Shown here: positions 1-7,273 of the stretch, piece after piece
Layout of the letters: every line of letters starts with the position of its first letter
Position numbering within the stretch: the stretch's first letter is position 1
From: Dehalococcoidia bacterium
Lineage (GTDB): Bacteria; Chloroflexota; Dehalococcoidia; GIF9; AB-539-J10
Direction of reading: 5' to 3'
DNA length: 9,223 nucleotides
NCBI GenBank assembly: GCA_029857995.1
Contig: JAOUFZ010000054.1
Location: 1-9,223, forward strand
The notes under the pieces: model-generated
Told to the model about the DNA's origin: nothing
Database searches by the model: none
What the model saw: the letters and a program-made list of their open reading frames with translations, nothing else
Program-made: the position numbers and the translations under genes

Positions 1-61
1 AGAGTTTCGAGGAAATCCAGCCATTGCGAAAAGCCTCACGGCGAGTTTTGAGGCGGGGGAA
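1..61 (+). other. Left edge: leader of kinase gene or tail of an upstream gene
   Basis: No gene can be assigned securely here. All three plus-strand frames are open into the left edge. One stops at 49-51, one runs on to a TAA at 75-77 and would overlap the kinase start by 16 bp, and the third is in frame with the kinase and has no stop before its ATG. A purine-rich GAGGCGGGGGA just before position 62 could serve as a ribosome binding site. The operon may therefore begin further left, with a gene ending at 51 or 77. No promoter is visible in these bases. Confidence 0.3.
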
Positions 62-1612
62 ATGGCCAAATATATAATTGCCCATGACGTGGGCACCAGC
101 GGCAATAAAGCAGTGCTGGTGGATACTGAAGGGCGTGTCCAGGGCAAGTGTTTCGAGCCTTACACAACTTACTATCCGAAGCCGGGTTGGGTGGAGCAGG
201 AGCCTGGGGACTGGTGGCAGGCGGTGTCGAAGACTACCAAACTTCTCCTTGAACATACAGGCGTGCCACCCGCCGATGTGCTTTGTATTACCTATGCCAC
301 ACAGATGCTTGGCATCATACCGATGGATTCCAAAAGCGGCCCATTGCGGCGGGCCATAATCTGGATGGATTGCCGGGCTGGGAAACAGGCAGAACGAGCG
401 ATGAGGAAATTTCTCGGTCCCCGTGTTTTTGCGCTGGTTGCCGGCACCACGCTGTGTGGGAAGGACGGCATGCCCAAGTTATTATGGCTCAAGAGTGAAG
501 AGCCTGACACCTATGACAGGATGTGCTGCTTTCTGGACGTTGCTGGTTATCTATTCTACCGCAGTACGGGCAAGATGGTCATGGAGTGGACGGGAGCCTC
601 GGTCTTCGGGCTTGACCTGAAGAAGAAAACCTGGCTGGAAGGCATATTTCGTTATGTCGGGCTTGACCCTCACAAGTTTCCTCCCCTGGTGCGGCCGATT
701 GATAAAGTCGGCGAGCTGACGCCTGAAGCTGCCGCTGAGTGCGGACTGTTGCAGGGAACGCCGGTTATTGCTGGGGCAGGAGATGCTCCATGTGCTGCAG
801 TTGGGGCTGGTGCTGTTGGCGAAGGCGAAGGTCATGTCTATCTCGGCATATCTGGCTGGGTGGGAGTGGTGACAAGGCGTACGCCCCGGGGCAAATGTGG
901 CGCGGCCACCGTTCAGTCGGCCGACCCCGATAAGACGTTCTTGTTTGCTGAAACAGAGGCGGCTGGAGGTTGTATCCAGTGGATTGCCGACCAGTTCTAT
1001 AAGACGGAAAAGAAAGACCCTAACATACCCAATGTTTATGCTCTTATGGATAACGAAGTTACCAAAATACCACCTGGCTCCAATTACCTGCTTTTTACCC
1101 CCTGGATCTACGGTGAAAGGGCGCCTGTAGATGATTGTTATGTACGTGCCACCTTTCTCAATTTGAGTGCCGAGCATACCCGAGAGGACATGCTGCGTGC
1201 AGTCTATGAGGGCGTTGCCTATAATATCAGGTGGATAGTGGAAATAGTGGAGAGGGAGTTCAAATTCTCCCTGCCATGCCTCAGAGTCATAGGTGGTGGG
1301 GCGAAAGGTAAGCCCTGGATGCAGATCCTGGCCGATATAACTCACAGAAAGATTGAGACTGTCTGTGAGCCACAGGAAGCGGGAGCAGTTGGCGCAGCAC
1401 TGGTGGCAGCCGTGGGAATGGGTGTATATCCGGATTTTGAGTCGCTCAGAAAGGTAGTGAAAGTAGATAGTGTCTATGAACCGCAGCCGGCAAATTCCGA
1501 GATTTACGACTCTCTTTTTTATCGTTACCAGGAGGTTTACCGTGACCTGCGGAGTTTCTATAGAAAGCTGAACAAGGAAAGGTTTGACAAATGTGACCGT
1601 TCGAATATGTAG
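62..1612 (+). CDS. FGGY-family carbohydrate kinase (xylulokinase-like)
   Basis: Predicted cytoplasmic ATP-dependent sugar kinase of 516 residues, a normal length for the FGGY family. The N-terminal phosphate-binding segment D9-V-G-T-S opens the first ribonuclease-H-like domain. W101-M-D103-C-R105 matches the xylulokinase-type substrate loop. D241 in AGAGD is the expected catalytic base. G351-E-R-A-P resembles the xylulokinase GERxP element, and GGGAKGKPWMQILAD at 411-425 is the C-terminal FGGY and adenosine-binding signature. The ATG at 62 is chosen because the FGGY fold begins immediately after it, although the frame stays open upstream. The following gene, a RuBisCO-like protein, starts 38 bp downstream on the same strand, so the kinase probably makes its phosphorylated substrate or precursor. 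The substrate cannot be read from sequence: a ketopentose, tetrulose, polyol or sugar acid are all possible. Family assignment is firm, specificity unknown. Confidence 0.93.
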   Translation: MAKYIIAHDVGTSGNKAVLVDTEGRVQGKCFEPYTTYYPKPGWVEQEPGDWWQAVSKTTKLLLEHTGVPPADVLCITYATQMLGIIPMDSKSGPLRRAIIWMDCRAGKQAERAMRKFLGPRVFALVAGTTLCGKDGMPKLLWLKSEEPDTYDRMCCFLDVAGYLFYRSTGKMVMEWTGASVFGLDLKKKTWLEGIFRYVGLDPHKFPPLVRPIDKVGELTPEAAAECGLLQGTPVIAGAGDAPCAAVGAGAVGEGEGHVYLGISGWVGVVTRRTPRGKCGAATVQSADPDKTFLFAETEAAGGCIQWIADQFYKTEKKDPNIPNVYALMDNEVTKIPPGSNYLLFTPWIYGERAPVDDCYVRATFLNLSAEHTREDMLRAVYEGVAYNIRWIVEIVEREFKFSLPCLRVIGGGAKGKPWMQILADITHRKIETVCEPQEAGAVGAALVAAVGMGVYPDFESLRKVVKVDSVYEPQPANSEIYDSLFYRYQEVYRDLRSFYRKLNKERFDKCDRSNM

Positions 1613-1636
1613 CTATTGGGCGTTAGCTCGCGCAGT

Positions 1637-1645
1637 AAGGAGGTG
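1637..1645 (+). promoter_or_regulatory. Strong ribosome binding site of the RuBisCO-like gene
   Basis: AAGGAGGTG is a near-perfect anti-16S match, with five bases between it and the ATG at 1651. It fixes the start of the RuBisCO-like protein and suggests this gene is translated much more strongly than the kinase before it, whose site is weaker. Confidence 0.85.
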
Positions 1646-1650
1646 TTTAG

Positions 1651-2961
1651 ATGGAAATGCAGGACATTCTTGGACTTCCCATAGCTTTGCCGGATGGTGT
1701 GGACTACGATGACTATGTCATCGGTACATATTTAGTGTCCTACTCGGCAGCGCTTCCCATCCCCATTATAGCGCCCATGTTGGCGGTGGAGCAGAGCACA
1801 GGCACCTGGGTGGCGGTACCCGGTGAGACCCTGGAGGTTCGCTGCCAGCACATTGCCAAGGTAATCGGGGTTTATGAGGTGCCGGACTATGAGTCCACCG
1901 TTCCTCCTAACCTGCAGACCAGGCAATGGTTTGTGCAAATAGCCTACCCGGAGGTTAACATCGGTGAGCAGATACCAATGCTGCTGACCACAGTGGTGGG
2001 CAATATTTCCATGGGCGGCGACATTAAGCTGGTGGACATACGCCTCCCGAAGAAGTATGTAGCCGGCCTCAAGGGACCTAAATTTGGCATTGAAGGGGTA
2101 AGGAAAATCCTGGGAGTAAAGAAGCGTCCCCTACTCAACAACATGGTTAAGCCTTGCACTGGCTATCGCCTGAAGGTTGGGGCGGAATTGTTCAGAAAGG
2201 CGGCGCTCGGCGGCTGCGACATCATCAAGGATGATGAATTGATAGCAGATGCTTCCTTCAATTCGGCACTGGGGCGAGTCAAGCGCTACATGCAGATTGA
2301 GAGACAAGTGTATGAAGAGAAGGGGGAACATACCCTCTACACCGTGAACATAACCGACAAGATCCCCAATGTTTTCGAGAATGCTAGGCGTGCTGTGGGG
2401 CTGGGATGTAATGCACTGATGATAAATTATCTTGCCGTTGGTTTTCCCGTGATGCAGGCACTGGCTGACGACCCCAGCATCAATGTTCCCATCCTTGCAC
2501 ACATGGATGTTGCCGGTGCCCTGTATATGTCACCATGGCATGGCTTAAGCTCTCATCTTGTCCTGGGCAAGCTGCCGCGCCTCGCTGGTGCTGACATCGT
2601 CGTCATTCCCGCCCCTTACGGGAAAGCGCCGGTAATAGACTACAAGTTCCGAAATGTGGCTAGAAACTTGGCATTCCCCCTGTACCACCTCAAACCGACT
2701 TTCCCAATGGCCTCGGGAGGCATCACGCCGTCCATGGTACCAACGGTGATGGCAGCCCTGGGCAATGACATCGTCATTGGCTCTGGTGGTGGTATCCATG
2801 CACATCCCAAGGGGCCGGTCGCCGGTGGCAGAGCGTTCCGCCAGGCAATCGATGCTACCATGAAGGGCATACCCTTGTCGGAGTATGCCAAAGACCACCA
2901 GGAGCTGGCAATTGCGCTTAAGGAATGGGCAGACCCGTTCAGCAAGGGTATCACATTTTAG
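1651..2961 (+). CDS. RuBisCO-like protein (form IV type large-chain homologue)
   Basis: 436 residues, colinear with RuBisCO large chain and of usual RuBisCO-like length. The N-terminal domain covers about residues 1-145, followed by the TIM barrel. Aligning by eye to spinach numbering, kept residues are E60 (E47), T65 (T52), W66 (W53), N123 (N118), K175 (K167), the carbamylated metal ligand K201 with D203 and E204 (K193, D195, E196), H294 (H284), loop-6 K334 (K325), S379 (S355) and the GGG at 403-405 (379-381). Changed are K177 to C169, R295 to M285, H298 to A288 and H327 to V318. The metal site is thus intact but substrate-phosphate and proton-transfer residues are lost, arguing against CO2 fixation. 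Known relatives enolise or isomerise methylthio-sugar phosphates, or decarboxylate 3-oxo-isoapionate 4-phosphate. With a sugar kinase before it and a dehydrogenase after it, a role in sugar or sugar-acid breakdown is more likely than methionine salvage. The exact reaction is unknown. Confidence 0.93.
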   Translation: MEMQDILGLPIALPDGVDYDDYVIGTYLVSYSAALPIPIIAPMLAVEQSTGTWVAVPGETLEVRCQHIAKVIGVYEVPDYESTVPPNLQTRQWFVQIAYPEVNIGEQIPMLLTTVVGNISMGGDIKLVDIRLPKKYVAGLKGPKFGIEGVRKILGVKKRPLLNNMVKPCTGYRLKVGAELFRKAALGGCDIIKDDELIADASFNSALGRVKRYMQIERQVYEEKGEHTLYTVNITDKIPNVFENARRAVGLGCNALMINYLAVGFPVMQALADDPSINVPILAHMDVAGALYMSPWHGLSSHLVLGKLPRLAGADIVVIPAPYGKAPVIDYKFRNVARNLAFPLYHLKPTFPMASGGITPSMVPTVMAALGNDIVIGSGGGIHAHPKGPVAGGRAFRQAIDATMKGIPLSEYAKDHQELAIALKEWADPFSKGITF

Positions 2962-2972
2962 AAAGGAGGAGG
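2962..2972 (+). promoter_or_regulatory. Ribosome binding site setting the dehydrogenase start
   Basis: AAAGGAGGAGG begins directly after the stop codon of the RuBisCO-like gene and ends three bases before the ATG at 2976. It decides for that ATG over an in-frame ATG at 2925, which would lie inside the upstream gene and add 17 residues unlike any Rossmann start. The arrangement favours translational coupling. Confidence 0.85.
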
Positions 2973-2975
2973 AAA

Positions 2976-4193
2976 ATGTCCAGGGTAACGATTTTAGGTG
3001 GTGGTGGTGCTGTAGGGAGCATAGCCACAAAAACGCTGGCATCAAGCGGTATATTCTCCGACATAGCGGTCGCCGATATCAATATGGCAGCGGCCGGGAA
3101 GGTAGTCAAGGAAGCCAAAGGAGCCAAATTGACTGCTGTCCAGCTCGATGCCGAAAGCCCGGAGAGCATCCGAACGGCGATTGCTGGCTCAGTGGTTGTG
3201 CTCAACTGCGTCGGGCCTTTTTACAAATATGGCCCGGTTATATTGAAGACAGTGATAGGGGCCGGAATAAACTATGTTGATGTCTGCGATGATTTTGACG
3301 CCACTGAGGCACTTCTGGCCATGGATGGAAAGGCGAGAAAGGCTGGCGTTTCGGCGCTTATCGGAATGGGTAGCTCTCCCGGAGTGGCGAACGTGCTGGT
3401 GAGGTTCTGTGCCGATTCTCTGCTCGATAAGGTAGAGGCGGTGGATATATATCATGCCCACGGGGGTGAGAAGATAGAAGGGGCAGCAGTGGTGAAGCAC
3501 AGGATTCATTCCATGAAAATGGACATACCGGTGTTCCTCGATGGCAAGTTTACCGCTGTTAAACTCTTTGAAGAAAGCGGAAGGGCGCTGGAAGAGGAGG
3601 CCGAATTTCAGAATGTCGGCACCTACAGAGTCTACGCGTACCCTCATCCTGAGACGATAACTCTGCCTCATTATCTGAGGGGTGTGAAACGGGTTACTAA
3701 TCTCGGGCTGGTGCTGCCGCCGGCTTATGCTGACTTGATTAAGGGAATGGTGAGGCTGGGGATTACGGGTGAGGAACCGGTGGAAGTTCAGGGGCAAAAA
3801 GTCATTCCCCTGGAATTCGCCGTCGCTTTTATACTTGCTCAGAGAAAAAGACTGATGAAGGAGGCGGGCATTACCGAGCCGATGGGGTGCTTGAAGATTG
3901 TGGTGAAAGGTTACCAGGGTGGTGGCAAAAACACCTATATCTTCTCAATGTCTTCGAGGGGACAGGGGATGGGGGAAGGTACCGGTATCCCGGCAGCGAT
4001 AGGCGTCATGATTATGGCTACCGGGAAAATTAAGGAGAAGGGTGTCCTCCCGCCCGAGGCCTGCGTCAATCCAATGGATTTGCTTGAGCTCGCCAAGACT
4101 AAAGTAGAGACTGCTGGCGGTAGGGGTTTTCCTATTACCATCGAGCATATCGATAAGGACGGGAAATCACAGATAATGAATCTGTTTGGATGA
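2976..4193 (+). CDS. Saccharopine dehydrogenase-family NAD(P)-dependent oxidoreductase
   Basis: 405 residues. The N-terminus is a Rossmann nucleotide-binding fold: G9-x-G11-x-x-G14 in ILGGGGAVGS, with D34 at the end of the second strand, which usually favours NAD over NADP. NCVGPFYKYG at 77-86, YVDVCDD at 100-106 and GMGSSPGVANVLVR at 130-143 are typical of the Lys9/COG1748 saccharopine dehydrogenase group. The C-terminal part, about 150-370, is the catalytic and dimerisation region, with a glycine-rich stretch near 312-340. Many members of this family are not lysine enzymes; their substrates are diverse or unknown. Here no lysine gene is nearby. Its position 14 bp after the RuBisCO-like gene suggests oxidation or reduction of an intermediate in the same pathway. 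An amino-acid or imine substrate cannot be excluded. The start is fixed by the ribosome binding site just upstream. Confidence 0.88.
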   Translation: MSRVTILGGGGAVGSIATKTLASSGIFSDIAVADINMAAAGKVVKEAKGAKLTAVQLDAESPESIRTAIAGSVVVLNCVGPFYKYGPVILKTVIGAGINYVDVCDDFDATEALLAMDGKARKAGVSALIGMGSSPGVANVLVRFCADSLLDKVEAVDIYHAHGGEKIEGAAVVKHRIHSMKMDIPVFLDGKFTAVKLFEESGRALEEEAEFQNVGTYRVYAYPHPETITLPHYLRGVKRVTNLGLVLPPAYADLIKGMVRLGITGEEPVEVQGQKVIPLEFAVAFILAQRKRLMKEAGITEPMGCLKIVVKGYQGGGKNTYIFSMSSRGQGMGEGTGIPAAIGVMIMATGKIKEKGVLPPEACVNPMDLLELAKTKVETAGGRGFPITIEHIDKDGKSQIMNLFG

Positions 4194-4217
4194 GGAATGA
4201 GAGGCAATTCTTGAAAC

Positions 4218-5450
4218 ATGAGGATGAAACAGGCAATCGGCGAATATGAAAGCTATAGATATAGATGGGTCGTTCTGGCCGTCTATATGTATATATCCGC
4301 TCTTACGCAGCTATACTGGCTGAATTTCGCAGCCATCGAAACATTTATCGAAGAACATTTCAGCATACCGGCAAGCAGCGTTATGTGGTTCACACTCGTT
4401 TTTCCTTTAGTACAGGTTGTGTTGTCCATGCCTGCCGGTATGGTCATCGATAGGAAAGGATTCAAATACGGTGTTGGCATAGGTGCGGTCTTTACCGGTG
4501 TTTTTGCCATGCTCCGTCTGGTGAATACTGATTCTTTCACCGTTCTTCTGATATCACAGATAGGAATTGCCATAGGACAGCCTTTTGTGCTGAATGGCGT
4601 TACCAAGCTTGTCATGACCTGGTTTCCCCAGAAAGAAGAGGCGACTGCGGTGGGGCTGGGCTCGCTGGCGCTATTAGTCGGTATGATGGTGGGATTGGGA
4701 GCAACACCGGCGCTGGTGCAATACCTGGGATTCGAGAGGATGCTGCTGATATACGGCATCCTGGGCGTTCTGGGTATTCTATTATTCTTCTTGCTGGTGA
4801 GACCTCACCCGGCAACCCCTCCCAGGGAAGTAGAAGTCCAGCAAGAAATCACGGGCTGGCAAGGTATCAAACAAATTCTTAAGATGAAGGACTTCGTGAT
4901 TCTCGGCTTTATAGCCCTGATAGGTATTGGAGTTTTCAACGGGCTGGCTACATGGCTGGAGAAGATACTGAACGAACTCCATCAGATTCCCATGACAGAT
5001 GCCGGCATCATCTCTGCAATACTGGTTCTCAGTGGCATAATCGGCTGCATCGTCATCCCCTTGGTTTCGGACAAGATAATGAAGAGGAAGCCATTTCTAC
5101 TGCTGGCATCGGTAATTGGGGCTGTGTGCATCATCGCACTGATGGTGGCCAAAGGGTATTCAGCGAACATGGTCAATGGCATATTCCTGGGCTTCTTCCT
5201 GATTTCCGCATTGCCCATAATGCTGACGATGTCTGCTGAGATTACTGGTGCCCGGTTCGCCGGTATTTCCGTTGGTTATTTGCAGCTCCTTGGAAACGCT
5301 GCCGCCGTGGGCATAGTTCCCGTAATGGAATCCATGAGTCGCGTCACAGCGCAGTGGATCTTGCCGCTGGCATTCATCGCCGGACTGTTGGGCATATCTT
5401 TTGTACTGGCAATAATGATAAGAGAACCCGCCAGAATTCCGAAGGGCTAA
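4218..5450 (+). CDS. MFS transporter, 12 transmembrane helices
   Basis: 410 residues, strongly hydrophobic, with about twelve membrane segments in two blocks of six. The halves are joined by a polar cytoplasmic loop near residues 195-222. The major facilitator motif A is present as G74-M-V-I-D78-R79-K-G81 between helices 2 and 3. The opening region (residues about 15-80, with RWVVL, LNFAAIETFIEEHF and the following PASSVMWFTLVFPL) resembles the FLVCR-like branch of MFS_1; this is an impression, not a database result. It lies 24 bp behind the dehydrogenase and is most simply the importer, or possibly exporter, for the pathway's substrate. The ATG at 4218 has only a weak GAGAGG about 13 bases upstream, and an in-frame ATG at 4224 is an alternative, giving only a two-residue difference. 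It is the last gene of the cluster; a minus-strand gene converges 74 bp later and no clear hairpin-plus-U terminator is seen between them. Confidence 0.88.
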   Translation: MRMKQAIGEYESYRYRWVVLAVYMYISALTQLYWLNFAAIETFIEEHFSIPASSVMWFTLVFPLVQVVLSMPAGMVIDRKGFKYGVGIGAVFTGVFAMLRLVNTDSFTVLLISQIGIAIGQPFVLNGVTKLVMTWFPQKEEATAVGLGSLALLVGMMVGLGATPALVQYLGFERMLLIYGILGVLGILLFFLLVRPHPATPPREVEVQQEITGWQGIKQILKMKDFVILGFIALIGIGVFNGLATWLEKILNELHQIPMTDAGIISAILVLSGIIGCIVIPLVSDKIMKRKPFLLLASVIGAVCIIALMVAKGYSANMVNGIFLGFFLISALPIMLTMSAEITGARFAGISVGYLQLLGNAAAVGIVPVMESMSRVTAQWILPLAFIAGLLGISFVLAIMIREPARIPKG

Positions 5451-5524
5451 GGCTATTCCCACCTCAGAATCTACATATACCTAGGATGAGTAAGAAACCC
5501 TCGAGAATTTGCCACAACTGAGCA

Positions 5525-7159
5525 TCAAGCTTGACACGATACGGCAGGCGTAACCTTGTTAGTTAGCTTGAGCTTTTGAGTATCGGTCCACTGGTAACAC
5601 ATGCCATTTCCTTTGGACTCCAGCTGTAAGACTTTCTTAGCTATTAATTCGCCTATTCGCCGCTGGCCTAATGCGATGTCAATGCCTAGCTTTTCGGAAA
5701 CTCGGCGGGCTAGCTCGGACTCGGCGTCACAGGGATTCAGAGTCGCGGCTGATGCCATGCGTCCGAGTTTCTCGATGATATCTCCCTGGAGCAAAGCCCA
5801 CACGAATTCATTTCTCTCCTTCCCTTCGATTATCTCAGCGCACTCGGCGTCTCCGTCTTTGGCCCGCTGCTTTATATCATCCCAGGCAGCTTCTATCCCC
5901 CGGTTATAGATAGACATGGCCTCTTTTACCATGTCACGGGTCATGGTCGCCGTCTCGGTGATGGGCTCGTTGGCATTATAGCGGGCCCAGTTTCGGCTGA
6001 GGATGCGAATGCCATAGTCTTTAGCTCTCTCGTATATTTCGGTTCCCGGAAGGGGGGACAGCATATGGAAGCCATACTTGGCGCCATATTTCTGATAAAG
6101 CTCGTCGCCAAAGGACAGAGACTTGTGGGCCGTCTCCCGGCTTTCCCCGGGAAGCCCGAGAATAAAGGAGTTGAAGACGTTGATGCCGGCCCCAGCGGCT
6201 ATCTTCACCCCGCGCCTCACCTCTTCGGGGGTGATTCCTTTCCTGATGGTCTTCAGGATGCCCTCGTCAGCCGACTCGACGCCAAACAGTAACCATTCGC
6301 AGCCGGCCCGGTTCATTAGCTGAGCCAGGTCCTCGCTGATCCTATCCACCCGGGCGAAAACGCTCCATTCTATCTTCAGGTTACGCCTGAGCATTTCCTC
6401 GCACACGGCTCGGGTATGGTTGTGGTTGAGCGTAAAGGTGTCATCAACGATGTTGAGTTTGGCAAGCCCGAAATCATGCTGGAGTTTCTCGATCTCATCT
6501 ACCACAAGGCCGGGGCTGCGAAAACGGACTTTGGGGCCAAACATGCGACGTCCTGAACAGAAAATACAGCTGAAGGGGCAGCCACGGCTGGTTATTACCG
6601 TGCATGGGGTGCCCAGGGCGCGGTACCTCGCCATGGGCAGCAATTCGCGAGCTGGTAAAGGTAGCTGGTCGAGGTTATCAATGGGAGCTTGGGGAGGCGT
6701 CTTTGTCACGATGCTTCCATCGGCAAAGGCAATTCCGTTAACCTGGTGAATGCCTTTGCCCTCTTCAACCGCTCTGGCCAGTTCGACCAGGGTTCTCTCT
6801 CCCTCACCGATGACTATGGCGTCAATCCATGGTGACTCGAGTAATGTCTCTTCCAGAGCAAAGGTAACGTGAGGGCCGCCGATAACGGTGAAGATGTGAG
6901 GGTCGAAAACTTTGCATACCTTGAGCATCCTCCGGGCAATGGGATAGTTCAAGGTGACACAGGTGGCACCCACAAGCTGGGGGCGGTACTCCTCCAGTTC
7001 TCGCCTAAGCTTCCCGGGATGGTAGTGGGTCACCAGGAAGTCCAGGATCCTGACCTCAATACCTTCTTGGGCGAGGACACCGGCTAGATAACTTAAAGAG
7101 AGTGGAGGGAGCGGGCTCTCCTCCAGTGGGTGTGGTGTGCTCAGTAGCAATACTCGCAT
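5525..7159 (-). CDS. B12-binding-domain radical SAM protein
   Basis: 544 residues on the minus strand. Residues 1-150 form a cobalamin-binding-type Rossmann domain: PPLSLSYLAGVL at 18-29, VIGGPHVTF at 92-100 and IGEGE at 117-121. The DxHxxG motif for histidine-on cobalamin is absent, as in many of these enzymes. Residues about 185-420 are the radical SAM barrel. The 4Fe-4S cluster ligands are C194, C198 and C201 in CPFSCIFC. Family landmarks follow: NIVDDTF at 236-242, FGVES at 292-296, FILGLPGE at 332-339 and SPLPGTEIYE at 368-377. After about residue 430 comes a 110-residue tail, partly helix-rich, that could be a small winged-helix-like unit. Such proteins do methylation, ring or methylthio chemistry on varied substrates; this one's is unknown. 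Its upstream neighbour is divergent and its downstream neighbour convergent, so it is probably a single-gene unit with the promoter noted at 7216-7244. No strong ribosome binding site precedes the ATG. Confidence 0.92.
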   Translation of the reverse strand: MRVLLLSTPHPLEESPLPPLSLSYLAGVLAQEGIEVRILDFLVTHYHPGKLRRELEEYRPQLVGATCVTLNYPIARRMLKVCKVFDPHIFTVIGGPHVTFALEETLLESPWIDAIVIGEGERTLVELARAVEEGKGIHQVNGIAFADGSIVTKTPPQAPIDNLDQLPLPARELLPMARYRALGTPCTVITSRGCPFSCIFCSGRRMFGPKVRFRSPGLVVDEIEKLQHDFGLAKLNIVDDTFTLNHNHTRAVCEEMLRRNLKIEWSVFARVDRISEDLAQLMNRAGCEWLLFGVESADEGILKTIRKGITPEEVRRGVKIAAGAGINVFNSFILGLPGESRETAHKSLSFGDELYQKYGAKYGFHMLSPLPGTEIYERAKDYGIRILSRNWARYNANEPITETATMTRDMVKEAMSIYNRGIEAAWDDIKQRAKDGDAECAEIIEGKERNEFVWALLQGDIIEKLGRMASAATLNPCDAESELARRVSEKLGIDIALGQRRIGELIAKKVLQLESKGNGMCYQWTDTQKLKLTNKVTPAVSCQA

Positions 7160-7215
7160 ATATCAGCCAACAACTCGCTACCCCACATCCCTGACTTCTT
7201 GAAATCGGCGTCATG

Positions 7216-7244
7216 AGTATAGCTCTTGTCATACCCAAAATCAA
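7216..7244 (-). promoter_or_regulatory. Sigma-70-like promoter of the radical SAM gene
   Basis: Reading the minus strand, TTGATT (plus positions 7239-7244) is followed by exactly 17 bases and then TATACT (7216-7221). That is four of six and five of six matches to the consensus with ideal spacing. Transcription would start near 7209 and give a leader of about 50 bases before the ATG at 7159. No other good promoter is seen for this gene. Confidence 0.6.
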
Positions 7245-7273
7245 CCATACTGAGAAGGTTCTATGTTTTTGTG

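Noticed and set aside
551..1345. 264-residue open frame on the minus strand inside the kinase gene
   Set aside because: It lies fully antisense to a well-supported FGGY kinase, and its composition (many Arg, His, Pro, Ser) looks like a reverse-strand shadow with no recognisable motif.
1651..2961. True CO2-fixing RuBisCO
   Set aside because: R295, H327, H298 and K177 equivalents are replaced, and no phosphoribulokinase or nucleotide-salvage partner gene is present.
2545..3045. 166-residue minus-strand frame spanning the junction of the RuBisCO-like and dehydrogenase genes
   Set aside because: Covers the ends of two solid genes and their intergenic ribosome binding site; it is low-complexity shadow coding.
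3189..3797. 202-residue minus-strand open frame within the dehydrogenase gene
   Set aside because: Antisense to a gene with clear Rossmann and saccharopine-dehydrogenase motifs; no domain or ribosome binding site of its own.
5451..5524. Possible bidirectional terminator between the convergent transporter and radical SAM genes
   Set aside because: Only short palindromes such as CCTAGG, CTCGAG and CAAGCTTG are present; no stem of useful length followed by a T-run was found on either strand.
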